From Gammaproteobacteria bacterium (GTDB lineage Bacteria > Pseudomonadota > Gammaproteobacteria > DSM-16500): a DNA stretch of 45,716 nt. The stretch lies in assembly GCA_031291255.1 (NCBI GenBank), contig JARLJN010000051.1, forward strand, positions 1 to 45,716, in the 5' to 3' direction. A program made the translations under genes and the position numbers. Positions within the stretch are counted from its first letter, which is position 1; each line of letters begins with the position of its first letter. The notes beneath the pieces were generated by a model that searched no databases, was not told the origin of the DNA, and saw only the letters and a list, made by a program, of their open reading frames with translations. This document shows positions 31,533 through 40,600 of this stretch, piece after piece.

Positions 31533-33920
31533 ATGATAAACATGCCTAAAACAGTAAAAAGAGAAGAGCAAGCCTCTAAGCATATCAATATATTAATGCA
31601 CTATGATGACGATACATTACTGGATAAAAGCGGCAAGTTAATCAAAATTATTAAACTGTCAGGTATTGATTTTATTACTAAAGATAATCAAATACTGAAT
31701 AATTATAAAAATAATCGAAATAATTTATTGAAGAATTTCTCGTCTAGTTTTGCAATGTATTTTTGGGAAGTCAGACGAAAAGCAATTGAATATCCTGGCG
31801 GTGATTTTGCTGACTCTTATGCAAGTGAAGTGAATGATAAATATAAACATAAGATTAAACTCGCTGAAATGTTTCAAAAAGAAATTTATCTCGCCATTAT
31901 AACTAAACAGTCAGAAGGTTTAATTAGCAAAGGCTTCGATTTTTTAAAGCAGTTTAATCATGCTTTGGATAAAGAGGCTAAACAGCAATATCTGATCGCC
32001 AGGCACAGAGAATTAAATGATATCACAAAAAAAGTATTAAATACTTTATCGGATTATCATCCCAAAATATTAAGTACCTACCAAAAAAATGATATTACAT
32101 TTTCTGAGCCATTAGAGTTTATCTCTAAGCTGATTAATTTTGATAAGTTTTCAGTTCCAGTTGAAATTTCAAATGCGGCTAGTGCATTACCTAGAAAACG
32201 GCTGTTCTTCAATCATCGATCTGGAACGATAGAAATGCGTTCCTCAGATAATAGCAGACAATTTGCAGCTGTATTAACAATCAAAGCCTATCAACCCGTG
32301 ACATATGCTGGGATGCTAGATGAGTTAAGTTTACTTAAAATCGAATATGTTATTACACAATCGTATCGTTTTTATGATAGGCAAGTCGCAAAAACAAAAT
32401 TGCGCGATCAACAAAAAGATATGATGCAATCAAAAGATGAATCTATACGCCAAACAGAGCAAATTGATGATGCATTTGATGATACAGCAAGCGGTGATGT
32501 TGGATATGGCAAGCATCATTTTACGATTGTATGTTACGCAGAGTCACAAGAAGAATTGAATCAGCATGTAGCTACAATTGTTTCGAAATTTTCAGATATT
32601 GACATTGTTTGTGTGCGTGAAGATGTTGCCAGTGAATGTGGGTTTTGGGCGCAACTCCCAGGTAACTTTGGCTACATCATGCGTGCAGCTGATATATCCA
32701 CTAAAAATATGGCAGCATTCACTAGCTTACATAATTATTCTTCAGGAAAAATGAGTGGTAACCATTGGGGTGATGCGGTCACTATTTTTGAAACGCTATC
32801 TGGCAGTCCTTATTACTTTAATTTTCATTATAAAGATGTAGGGAACTTTCTTATCTTCGGTGCCATGGGTAGCGGTAAAACAGTACTAGTAGGATTTCTC
32901 ATTCTTCAGAGCATGAAGTTTGGCGGCAAAAGAATTATATTTGATAAAGATCGTGGTCTTGAAATTTTAGTCAGAGCCATGGGTGGTGTTTATGAAATTA
33001 TTAAACCAGGAATTGCAACAGGTTTTAATCCATGTCAGTTAGATGATTCACCAGAGAATCGTAAATTTTTATCATCACTATTTAAAAAAATATTAACGAC
33101 TCAAAATCCATTGTCAGAAAGTGATAATGAAATCATTGATAACGCAATAGATGGCATGTATAGGCTGCATAGAGGTGAACGTCAGTTTTGTCATATAGCT
33201 TCATTCTTTGGCACAAAAAAGAATGACTCACTACGGGCTAGCTTTGATCAGTGGCACAGTGGCGGAATCCATGCTTGGGTGTTCGATAATGAAATTGATA
33301 ATCTAAATCTGAATGCTGATGTGCTTGGTTTTGATTTAAGTCATATTTTATCTGATCCAGTTTGTAAAACACCTGCGTTAATGTATTTGACCTTTCGGGT
33401 TGAAAAAGCAATAGAGGGTCATAGAGGCATACTTTTTTTTGATGAAGGTTGGTTAGCTCTTAATGATGATTATTTTAAAGAGCTCATGAATGATTGGTCA
33501 CGCACACCTCGAAAGAAAAATAATATTTTCGGCCTAGCCACCCAAGTCGCAAACGATACAGCTAATTCATCCATTAGCAAATCAATTAACGAATCCGCAT
33601 TTTGTAAAATATTTTTTCCTAACTCCAGTGCAGATAAGGAAGTATATGTTGATGCTTTTGGATTAACTGAGCATGAATATATTCTCGTTAAGACCTTACC
33701 CGATGATCAACATTACTTTTTGTTAAATCATGGGAGAAGTACGAACAAACAATCTGTTGTGCTCCGTGTGAATCTATCAGGCATGGAGGACTTGATTGCG
33801 ATTATCTCAGCACGTGAAGAGACGTTAATTATATTCGATAAAATTCGATCTGAAGTGGGTGATGATCCTAAGGTGTGGCTTCCAATTTTTTATGAACGTT
33901 GGGCTTTGTTGAAACGATGA
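31533..33920 (+). CDS. lvhB4: VirB4/LvhB4 secretion ATPase
   Basis: 795 residues, the usual VirB4 length. Walker A GAMGSGKTVL at about residue 443-452, Walker B-like ILFFDEGWLAL, and a C-terminal RecA-like domain. The N-terminal domain (to about 250) is the VirB3/B6-contacting part. Powers pilus assembly and substrate passage at the inner membrane. Starts 6 bp after virB3; ATG 31542 is an alternative. Confidence 0.95.
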   Translation: MINMPKTVKREEQASKHINILMHYDDDTLLDKSGKLIKIIKLSGIDFITKDNQILNNYKNNRNNLLKNFSSSFAMYFWEVRRKAIEYPGGDFADSYASEVNDKYKHKIKLAEMFQKEIYLAIITKQSEGLISKGFDFLKQFNHALDKEAKQQYLIARHRELNDITKKVLNTLSDYHPKILSTYQKNDITFSEPLEFISKLINFDKFSVPVEISNAASALPRKRLFFNHRSGTIEMRSSDNSRQFAAVLTIKAYQPVTYAGMLDELSLLKIEYVITQSYRFYDRQVAKTKLRDQQKDMMQSKDESIRQTEQIDDAFDDTASGDVGYGKHHFTIVCYAESQEELNQHVATIVSKFSDIDIVCVREDVASECGFWAQLPGNFGYIMRAADISTKNMAAFTSLHNYSSGKMSGNHWGDAVTIFETLSGSPYYFNFHYKDVGNFLIFGAMGSGKTVLVGFLILQSMKFGGKRIIFDKDRGLEILVRAMGGVYEIIKPGIATGFNPCQLDDSPENRKFLSSLFKKILTTQNPLSESDNEIIDNAIDGMYRLHRGERQFCHIASFFGTKKNDSLRASFDQWHSGGIHAWVFDNEIDNLNLNADVLGFDLSHILSDPVCKTPALMYLTFRVEKAIEGHRGILFFDEGWLALNDDYFKELMNDWSRTPRKKNNIFGLATQVANDTANSSISKSINESAFCKIFFPNSSADKEVYVDAFGLTEHEYILVKTLPDDQHYFLLNHGRSTNKQSVVLRVNLSGMEDLIAIISAREETLIIFDKIRSEVGDDPKVWLPIFYERWALLKR

Positions 33921-33929
33921 GGTTTTGCT

Positions 33930-34640
33930 ATGAAGCAGAAGGTAATATTTATTTCAATTATGTTGGCAGTAACATTTAGTACGCAAGCAAAAGCAAATTG
34001 GTACCAGGACATTATTGACGCTATTACAAGGGAGGCAACTATAGGTAATGGATTTTTGAATGGCATTAATTTACAACAAGGTGAAATCCTGACTAGTCAG
34101 CAAGACATAGAAAAACTGATGAAGGAAGTTAACGGTGGTTTAACTAGTCATTCAGGATGGGGGGCTTATCAGTCTCATGATTATCAATCCTATGGCAGTG
34201 GAGCAAGTGATTGGGCTGGTATTATGCAAATGGCAAAAAATGGAAGTGGTACTGGTGCATTAGGAAAAACATTAAATTCAATAAATAGCCAGTTCCCTAT
34301 TGATAGCAATACATTCAGTAAGGGGATTTCAGATACTAATAGCCAGAAATATTATTCAATACAATCACAAACTGTTCTTGCTGTGCGTGCTGCAAGCCAA
34401 CTTGAGTATGACAAAATTCAAGATCAAATTAATTATCAACAAATGTTGCAGCAACAGATTGAAAAAACCAAAGATTTGAAATCTGCAGTGGATCTCAATA
34501 ATCGTATTCAAGTAGAGACCAATTTAATTAATCTGGGAATTTTGCGTCAATCTGCTTTATCTAATCAGCAAAATGCAGTCTATGAACAAGCCAATCTAAA
34601 TAGTGCTCTTTTAAATTCAAAATTTTTAACAAAACAATGA
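33930..34640 (+). CDS. lvhB5: VirB5/LvhB5 minor pilin
   Basis: 236 residues with signal peptide (MKQKVIFISIMLAVTFSTQA). The mature part is helical and Gln/Asn-rich (SRQ-like repeats QINYQQMLQQQIEKTKDLKS), in line with VirB5 pilus-tip proteins. Lies between virB4 and a short lipoprotein gene. Confidence 0.85.
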   Translation: MKQKVIFISIMLAVTFSTQAKANWYQDIIDAITREATIGNGFLNGINLQQGEILTSQQDIEKLMKEVNGGLTSHSGWGAYQSHDYQSYGSGASDWAGIMQMAKNGSGTGALGKTLNSINSQFPIDSNTFSKGISDTNSQKYYSIQSQTVLAVRAASQLEYDKIQDQINYQQMLQQQIEKTKDLKSAVDLNNRIQVETNLINLGILRQSALSNQQNAVYEQANLNSALLNSKFLTKQ

Positions 34641-34649
34641 GGAAAAAGT

Positions 34650-34781
34650 ATGAAATTGAAATTGGGTTTTATTGTTTTAATCAGTTTGATAATGACAGCA
34701 TGTGCAACTAGCTCTTTTAAAGCGCCATGTGATCAACATGCACACTTCTGTGGATCAAAAACTAAAATCAATCAGTGGTAA
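34650..34781 (+). CDS. lvhB7: VirB7/LvhB7-like lipoprotein
   Basis: 43 residues: signal peptide KLGFIVLISLIMTAC with lipobox MTAC (Cys18), then a short mature peptide with two more Cys (CDQHAHFCGS). GAGG precedes ATG 34650. In VirB systems VirB7 is a small lipoprotein that pairs with VirB9 in the outer-membrane ring. Its place between virB5 and virB6 and its size fit this role. Confidence 0.75.
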   Translation: MKLKLGFIVLISLIMTACATSSFKAPCDQHAHFCGSKTKINQW

Positions 34782-34786
34782 TCAAT

Positions 34787-35767
34787 ATGATAAGCGTAAG
34801 TACATTTTTTTCTGACACGCTCAACACAGTTGATGCTGTTATAGGTAATTTTGTTAATCATGCTTATCAACATTTTATACAAGCTAATTCTGGGCTTATT
34901 ACTCTGCTGCTTACCGTCTATGTTATGTTTATAGGGTATCGATTCTTAAATCATAATCATCATTTTGGCATGCATCAAATCATGCGTCACATGATTACAA
35001 TGTTGATTGTGTATGGCATGGTAATGAATTGGAATTTGTATAATCTGCTTGTCTATAAGTTATTTACAAATGAGCCAGGAAATATCGCTAAAGTTTTAGT
35101 GAATTCAGCAGGCCAACAAACAGGAGAGGGGCTCACGCAAGCACTGGATGGGATATATAAGGCTGTGGTTGATGCGTCCATGGGGTTTTTTGGTCAGTTA
35201 AGCTTTAGTGCTGCTGGAATGGCCTTTCTCTTCTATGGAATTCTTGTATATATCATAGGATCGTTGATGTGTGTTTTTGCATTACTACTTTATATTTATG
35301 CAAAAATGATGATGGCAGTGTCGCTTGCTTTGGGACCTATATTCATATTGTTTGTGTTATGGGATTCGACAAAAGGGATGTTTGCTGCTTGGCTTCGTAA
35401 GCTAATTACATTGGCTTTAATTCCCATCATAACATCAGCCATTTTATGTTTGATGTTGTCAGTGATTAATGTGACATTGCCCAACATAAACCAACCAGCT
35501 GAAAATATGCAATTTTATGGAATAGCACCTTTCTTAGGATTGAGTTTAGCAACGACTTTGATTTTGTCACAAGTATTAAATATTTGTAGTGCACTAGGTG
35601 GTGGCATTACGCTTGCAAGTTTATCTAAAGCAACTGGCATTGCAAAAACAGCTTTAGCTACGTCGGGTATTACTCCTGCTTTCAATAAGCTAACAGGAAA
35701 CTCTGCAAGAAAAAATATCTCAAGAAATAAGACTCGATCATCCATACCTAAGTTTTCCACGGAATAG
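34787..35767 (+). CDS. lvhB6: VirB6/LvhB6 polytopic membrane protein
   Basis: 326 residues from ATG 34787 with about five or six membrane segments (GLITLLLTVYVMFIGYRFL; GILVYIIGSLMCVFALLLYI; LGPIFILFVLW). The C-terminus is cytoplasmic and basic (NSARKNISRNKTRS). TrbL/VirB6 family, part of the inner-membrane channel. Starts 5 bp after the virB7-like gene. Confidence 0.9.
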   Translation: MISVSTFFSDTLNTVDAVIGNFVNHAYQHFIQANSGLITLLLTVYVMFIGYRFLNHNHHFGMHQIMRHMITMLIVYGMVMNWNLYNLLVYKLFTNEPGNIAKVLVNSAGQQTGEGLTQALDGIYKAVVDASMGFFGQLSFSAAGMAFLFYGILVYIIGSLMCVFALLLYIYAKMMMAVSLALGPIFILFVLWDSTKGMFAAWLRKLITLALIPIITSAILCLMLSVINVTLPNINQPAENMQFYGIAPFLGLSLATTLILSQVLNICSALGGGITLASLSKATGIAKTALATSGITPAFNKLTGNSARKNISRNKTRSSIPKFSTE

Positions 35768-35831
35768 TTTTACATAAACTAAGTTTGATATCTGCAACAT
35801 AGTCAGCAGTCATTACTGAGGATTCATCACG

Positions 35832-36521
35832 ATGTTAAAAAAGCAGAATACAGAAGATAACTTTTATCAATCCGCATCTGATTGGGCTTACGACATACAT
35901 CAAAGCCACACGCTTTGGTTGAGGCGTTGTCTGTTTGTGTTAGTTGGGTTGTTAATTTTATTAACGTTATCGTTGATTTTAAATTTAATGCTATTTCCAC
36001 TGAAAGAAAAAGTGCCTTACCTGTATGCGTTTGATCACGCATCAGGTGAGGTTACAAAAGTCGGTACATTGGAGTCAACCACACTTTCATCAAATTGGGA
36101 GATGTCGAGATACTTTTTAATTCATTATGTTATCCAATACGAAAGTTATGATTTTGATAATGTTGAACAACCGTATCAAATGGTGTGGGCACAATCAGCT
36201 GATAATGTGAAGAAGCAATACGAATCATTAGTTAAAAGCAGCAACTCAGATTCACCTTATAAATTATATGGCAAAGATAAATATATTACTGTCCGCGTGA
36301 TATCGATTAATCGATTAAATGAAAATACGGTTGATGTGAAATTTGAAAAAACTCTTCATGACCGCGCAGCCAGCTCTGAACAAATTACTCAGAAAGAAGC
36401 GATTGTTAAATGGGAATTTACTCAGAGCGAAACCACGCAAAAAATGTTAGATCGGGATCCGTTAGGATTCAAAGTAATTTATTACCAAGTCAGTCAAGTC
36501 AATTTAGATAAAACCATGTAG
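35832..36521 (+). CDS. lvhB8: VirB8/LvhB8 bitopic assembly factor
   Basis: 229 residues. Short cytoplasmic N-terminus, one membrane helix (CLFVLVGLLILLTLSLILNL), then a periplasmic NTF2-like domain (YAFDHASGEVTKVGTLEST...SNWEMSRYFLIHYVIQYESY). Typical VirB8 size and layout. GAGGA precedes the ATG by 8 bp. Confidence 0.92.
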   Translation: MLKKQNTEDNFYQSASDWAYDIHQSHTLWLRRCLFVLVGLLILLTLSLILNLMLFPLKEKVPYLYAFDHASGEVTKVGTLESTTLSSNWEMSRYFLIHYVIQYESYDFDNVEQPYQMVWAQSADNVKKQYESLVKSSNSDSPYKLYGKDKYITVRVISINRLNENTVDVKFEKTLHDRAASSEQITQKEAIVKWEFTQSETTQKMLDRDPLGFKVIYYQVSQVNLDKTM

Positions 36522-36531
36522 GGGATAAAAA

Positions 36532-37260
36532 ATGAGAAATATATTTATGGCAAGCATGTTTACATTAATTGGAATGCACAGTGGAATGAGTTTCGCAGAA
36601 AGTTTTCCACGACATGTTACAGCGGATAATCATGTGAAAGTTGTGATGTACGACCCTAATAATGTAGTTGTGTTGCAAGGTCGATATGGCTATCAAACAC
36701 AAATTACTTTTTCACCTGCTGAGACAGTGCAAAGTGTGTCTATAGGGGATAGCTTGGCTTGGCAAGCAGTCCCTGTGAATAATAATTTATTTATTAAGCC
36801 AGTGGCATCATCCAAAACAAATATGACGGTGTTAACGAATTTGAACAGTTATAACTTTCAATTAGAATCTTTGAGTTCTCAAATAAGGCCCACTTATAAA
36901 TTACAGTTTACGTATCCAGATGGTAACTATGATGCGTCAGGTATTTCTAATGCAGTTGGAAATTTTGACCCTGAAAAATTGAACTGGAAATACACTTTTA
37001 CAGGAGATAGGTCTTTAGTGCCGCTTGAAGCGTTTGATAACGGCCAGTTTACTTATTTTAAATTTAAAAATGATGGCATGAGTCATATCCCTTCGGTTTT
37101 TATTGTTGATAAAGATAAGAATGAAACCTTAGTGAATTATCACATGCAAGGTGAATACTTGGTTGTTAATAGTATTGCCAAGCAATTTACATTTCGTGAT
37201 GGCTCGTCTGTGACGAGTATCTATAACGACTTTGCCATTGGTGATTGGAAAAATATATAA
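36532..37260 (+). CDS. lvhB9: VirB9/LvhB9 outer-membrane core component
   Basis: 242 residues with signal peptide (MRNIFMASMFTLIGMHSGMS). Beta-rich CagX/VirB9 domain: KVVMYDPNNVVVLQGRYGYQ, NWKYTFTGDRSLVPLEAFDN and GMSHIPSVFIVD. Forms the outer ring with VirB7 and VirB10. 10 bp after virB8. Confidence 0.92.
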   Translation: MRNIFMASMFTLIGMHSGMSFAESFPRHVTADNHVKVVMYDPNNVVVLQGRYGYQTQITFSPAETVQSVSIGDSLAWQAVPVNNNLFIKPVASSKTNMTVLTNLNSYNFQLESLSSQIRPTYKLQFTYPDGNYDASGISNAVGNFDPEKLNWKYTFTGDRSLVPLEAFDNGQFTYFKFKNDGMSHIPSVFIVDKDKNETLVNYHMQGEYLVVNSIAKQFTFRDGSSVTSIYNDFAIGDWKNI

Positions 37261-37270
37261 GGTGATGATG

Positions 37271-38356
37271 ATGAAAAATCAAAAGCAACAAGAAGATGGA
37301 TTACCTGAGGTAGCGCAAAGACTTCGTGAAAAGAAGCCAGTTGTTTTGATTATATTAGGATTAATTATCCTGGTCTGTTTCAAAATACTATTTCTTAATA
37401 AGTCCAAAGATGAAATACTTAAGCCAGTTGAAGAAACCTATACGGTTCAACAAAGTGGTGAAACAGATATTTTAAAAACACAATCTGTAGCTAAGCAATC
37501 CGAAAATATTTCTGCTACACAAAATGTTCAAGCAAATCCAGAACTCATACAACAACAAGTTGCACTGATTCAAGCAAAACAAAATGAGTTACAACAACGT
37601 TTGGCTGCACCCTTGATGTTAGTGAATAATGCGAAGCAAGATATAACTGATGCACCTACACCCATACAGCAAGGCACTCAGTCTAGCGACCGCAATACGC
37701 AATTCTTGAACCAGGTTGCCTCTCAGTCTAAGGGTACAGCTCTTGCAACGACTATAGCGCCCCTGAATACTGTGATTGCAGAGGGTAGTTTAATTCATGC
37801 CATTTTGGAATCTGCGACTAACTCAGATTTGCCTGGGAATGTGAGGGCAACTGTGAGTGAGTCCAGTTATTCAGAAGATGGGTCGCAAGTTCTGATTCCC
37901 AGAGGTAGTCGTTTAATGGGGCAGTATAAAAGTGGAATGTTGCAAGGTCAATCACGAATCTTCTTAGTCTGGACGAGGCTGATCACGCCTAGCGGTGTTT
38001 CACTTCAGCTTGGGTCTTCAGGTACGGATAGTTTGGGCGTTGCAGGATTGGGTGCTGATGAAATCGATAGACACTTTTGGGAACGTTTTGGCACGGCTTC
38101 TTTGTTATCGATCATCGGTACAGGTGCAGCCAATGCCGGTGCTTCAGCTGCTGATCAAGAAAATTCTGTTTCTGCCTATAGAACGGCAATGGCAAATAGC
38201 TTTGCGCAGTCAGCTGAACAAAGCTTGCAACAGGACAGCCGGATTCCACCGACATTAACAACTTACCAAGGCAAGCCCATTATGGTCTTTGTGGCAAAAG
38301 ACTTAAATTTTCAAAATGCCATTAAACAAACTAAGCCTAAATTAAACATCTTTTAG
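37271..38356 (+). CDS. lvhB10: VirB10/LvhB10 core-complex protein
   Basis: 361 residues from ATG 37271 (ATG 37265 and 37268 also possible after AAGG). One membrane helix near residue 25-45 (PVVLIILGLIILVCFKILFL), a Gln-rich periplasmic linker (about 100-140), and the C-terminal TrbI domain (ALATTIAPLNTVIAEGSLIH; VLIPRGSRLMGQYKSGM). Links inner and outer membranes. Confidence 0.93.
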   Translation: MKNQKQQEDGLPEVAQRLREKKPVVLIILGLIILVCFKILFLNKSKDEILKPVEETYTVQQSGETDILKTQSVAKQSENISATQNVQANPELIQQQVALIQAKQNELQQRLAAPLMLVNNAKQDITDAPTPIQQGTQSSDRNTQFLNQVASQSKGTALATTIAPLNTVIAEGSLIHAILESATNSDLPGNVRATVSESSYSEDGSQVLIPRGSRLMGQYKSGMLQGQSRIFLVWTRLITPSGVSLQLGSSGTDSLGVAGLGADEIDRHFWERFGTASLLSIIGTGAANAGASAADQENSVSAYRTAMANSFAQSAEQSLQQDSRIPPTLTTYQGKPIMVFVAKDLNFQNAIKQTKPKLNIF

Positions 38357-38369
38357 AGAAAATTTACTC

Positions 38370-39347
38370 ATGTCAATCAAAGCACTAGAACGGCATTTGT
38401 CTCCACTCATGCCGTTTATCAAAATGAATGGTGTCACGGAAATTTGCATTAATAAACCTAAAGAAATTTATGTTGAAAAAAATAGTCAATTTACGCGTTT
38501 TAACGTGGATGAATTGGAATATGATTTTTTAGAGTCTCTAGCCTCGCTCATTGCTGAATTCAATAATAAAGATTTTCCCTCACCTTTATTGTCAGGCTCA
38601 CTGCCAACAGGTGAGCGTGTTCAATTTGTGATGAATCCAGCCTGTGAAAATAACAAATTAGTGTGTTCTATCCGTAGGCATCAAATGCGTGATATGTCCT
38701 TAGAAGATTATGGCGATGCAGGCGCGTTCACTGAAATAGTTACAAAAGTATCACAATCCACTGATGATGATCAGCTAATAATGTTGTATGACAAAAAAGA
38801 TGTTTTAGGATTTTTGAAATTAGCTATACAACTTAAAAAAAACATTTTAATCAGTGGTGGGACTGGCACAGGGAAAACGACATTTCTCAATGCTTGCCTT
38901 AAATGGATACCGGAAAATGAAAGAGTCATTACGGTTGAAGACACACGTGAGGTTGCGGTTTATCAACCAAACGCCGCGCATTTACTTTTTAATGAAGAAG
39001 ATGAACGTGTAACAGCGTTAAAAATTTTTAAAACTTGTTTGCGTTTACGGCCAGATCGAATTTTTCTGTCTGAGTTGAGAGGCGATGAAGTATGGCCTTA
39101 CCTTCGTGCTGCTAACAGTGGTCACCCTGGCAGCTTGAGTACGGTACATGCAGACACACCAGAAGGAGCAATTACTCAGCTAGTGTTCATGATGCAGCAA
39201 GCAGGCTCCACTTCAAAAGAGCAACAAATCAGAGATTACATTAAATCGATTATTAACATTGTGGTTCAGCTTAAGCGTTGCTCCAGTGAAAATAGGTTTA
39301 TGTATGTCTCTGACATTTATTTTGACCAGCTTCATTTACAAAAATAA
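38370..39347 (+). CDS. lvhB11: VirB11/LvhB11 hexameric ATPase
   Basis: 325 residues. Walker A SGGTGTGKTTFLN at about residue 162, Asp box VEDTREV, His box STVHADTPEGAI, Walker B-like RIFLSELRGDE. VirB11 traffic ATPase, works with VirB4 and the coupling protein at the inner-membrane face. 13 bp after virB10. Confidence 0.94.
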   Translation: MSIKALERHLSPLMPFIKMNGVTEICINKPKEIYVEKNSQFTRFNVDELEYDFLESLASLIAEFNNKDFPSPLLSGSLPTGERVQFVMNPACENNKLVCSIRRHQMRDMSLEDYGDAGAFTEIVTKVSQSTDDDQLIMLYDKKDVLGFLKLAIQLKKNILISGGTGTGKTTFLNACLKWIPENERVITVEDTREVAVYQPNAAHLLFNEEDERVTALKIFKTCLRLRPDRIFLSELRGDEVWPYLRAANSGHPGSLSTVHADTPEGAITQLVFMMQQAGSTSKEQQIRDYIKSIINIVVQLKRCSSENRFMYVSDIYFDQLHLQK

Positions 39348-39359
39348 CCGGAGGTTTTT

Positions 39360-39704
39360 ATGAAATCATTGAATAGTATCCAATTGATTGGTCATGTAGG
39401 TAGCGACCCTGAATTAAATGAGACAGGCGGAAAAATGGTGTCTAAGTTTTCTGTTGCAACAAGTGAGGAGTGGTTAGACAAATCGACTTTAGAAAAGGTC
39501 AAAAATACGGAATGGCACAAAATTGTTTGTTTTAACAAGTTAGCAGAAATTGTAAATAAATATCTTAAAAAAGGTGCCAGGATTTACGTTTCTGGAAAAC
39601 TGAAAACCTCTGCATGGCAGGATATAAATAATGAAAACCGATCAACAACGGAAGTTATTGCTGATGAATTAATTATGTTGGATAGCAAGTCTCAGGAAAA
39701 TTGA
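39360..39704 (+). CDS. ssb: Single-stranded DNA-binding protein
   Basis: 114 residues with the OB-fold SSB signature: NSIQLIGHVGSDPELNETGG, KFSVATSE, NTEWHKIVCFNKLAEIVNKY, GARIYVSGKL and the final TTEVIADELIML. The usual acidic C-terminal tail (DDDIPF) is missing; the protein ends DSKSQEN, as in many plasmid-borne versions. GGAGG precedes ATG. Likely coats transferred single-stranded DNA. Located between virB11 and the candidate oriT. Confidence 0.92.
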   Translation: MKSLNSIQLIGHVGSDPELNETGGKMVSKFSVATSEEWLDKSTLEKVKNTEWHKIVCFNKLAEIVNKYLKKGARIYVSGKLKTSAWQDINNENRSTTEVIADELIMLDSKSQEN

Positions 39705-39713
39705 TTAAAAAAT

Positions 39714-39744
39714 ACCGGACAAACCTACGGATGGTTCATCCGGT
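39714..39744. repeat. Hairpin 1 of the ssb-mob intergenic region
   Basis: ACCGGA (39714-39719) pairs with TCCGGT (39739-39744), and inside it AACC pairs with GGTT, leaving a short loop. There is no T-run after it, so it is less like a terminator. It lies 47 bp from the larger inverted repeat and may be part of the transfer origin. Confidence 0.5.
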
Positions 39745-39790
39745 CACTCATCACCTCGCAACCCGCATGAATACTGAGTTTTTCTACGAA

Positions 39791-39874
39791 ATTTCCACTC
39801 CTCCAACTCCTGACCAACCAATATAATCGTACCGATAGAATTATTGGTTGGTCAGGAGTTGGAGGAGTGGAAAT
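39791..39874. repeat. 33-bp perfect inverted repeat, candidate oriT
   Basis: Arms 39791-39823 and 39842-39874 are perfectly complementary over 33 bp; each contains CTCCAACTCCTGACCAACCA or its complement. The 18-bp loop contains its own small palindrome ATCG-TAC-CGAT (39826-39836). It stands alone between ssb and the DNA-processing/coupling genes. Large inverted repeats beside mobilisation genes are typical of transfer origins. No terminator-like T-run follows. Confidence 0.55.
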
Positions 39875-39988
39875 AGAAATAGTAAGTAAAAAGACGAGAT
39901 GGATGATGATAGAAATAATAAAAAAAAGAAAAATGAAAGGTCAAAAGAAAAAGAATAATAAAGGGTAAAAAAATAGGGGTAAGTTGGT

Positions 39989-40600
39989 ATGCAGTTAACT
40001 GAGCGAGATATTGAGATTATTAAGTTTATTAATGAGTTTGGTTTCTGTGAGTTGGATCAGCTTGGGAAGCGATTTGCTCTTAAGAGATCATGGATGTACG
40101 AAATAATGAAGAAGCTAGTAGATGCTGGTTTGGTTCATCATAAACACATATTAAACTCTCGACATGGTATTTACCTGGCTAGTCGAAAAGGCGCTGAATA
40201 TACCGACTTGCCGCCCATTGATCGAATCACTGTTGGTCAATATGAACATAATATCTCAATCATTAAAGTCTATATTAAATTACGTCAGCTATACCCTGAT
40301 GCTTTCTGGATTAGTGAAAGACGACTTAAACAAGACAAGTTTTATGATGGTGTTGGAAAGGTAGGGCATATTTCCGATGGAATACTTTTATTTCCTGATG
40401 AGAAGCGTGTTGCAATTGAAGTAGAAATGAGTGTCAAGGGCAAGCATAGAATTGAAAAAATTCTAAGAGAGCTTGGTTCTGACTTTTCAATTAAAGAGGT
40501 TTGGTACTTTTGTTCTAAGCATGTAATTAAGGCTGTTACTTCTTCTGCAAGCGGAATGCAATTTGTTAAAGTTTTAAGTCTCGAGGAGTTCTTGTTATGA
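39989..40600 (+). CDS. Replic_Relax-type DNA-processing protein
   Basis: 203 residues. N-terminal winged helix (LTERDIEIIKFINEFGFCEL; KRSWMYEIMKKLVDAGLVHH) followed by a nuclease-like region with ISDGILLFPDEKRVAIEVEM (D...E-x-E). This is the layout of replication-relaxation family proteins found next to coupling proteins in plasmids and ICEs. It likely binds the nearby inverted repeat as part of the relaxosome. Its last codons overlap the coupling-protein start by 4 bp (40597-40600). No larger relaxase is present in the window. Confidence 0.75.
   Translation: MQLTERDIEIIKFINEFGFCELDQLGKRFALKRSWMYEIMKKLVDAGLVHHKHILNSRHGIYLASRKGAEYTDLPPIDRITVGQYEHNISIIKVYIKLRQLYPDAFWISERRLKQDKFYDGVGKVGHISDGILLFPDEKRVAIEVEMSVKGKHRIEKILRELGSDFSIKEVWYFCSKHVIKAVTSSASGMQFVKVLSLEEFLL

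Noticed and set aside
39791..39874. Inverted repeat as a CRISPR or integron site
   Set aside because: There is a single copy, no spacers and no integrase of the integron type nearby.
39899..39958. 19-codon Lys-rich frame after the large inverted repeat
   Set aside because: Low-complexity A-rich DNA with no ribosome-binding site; probably chance.
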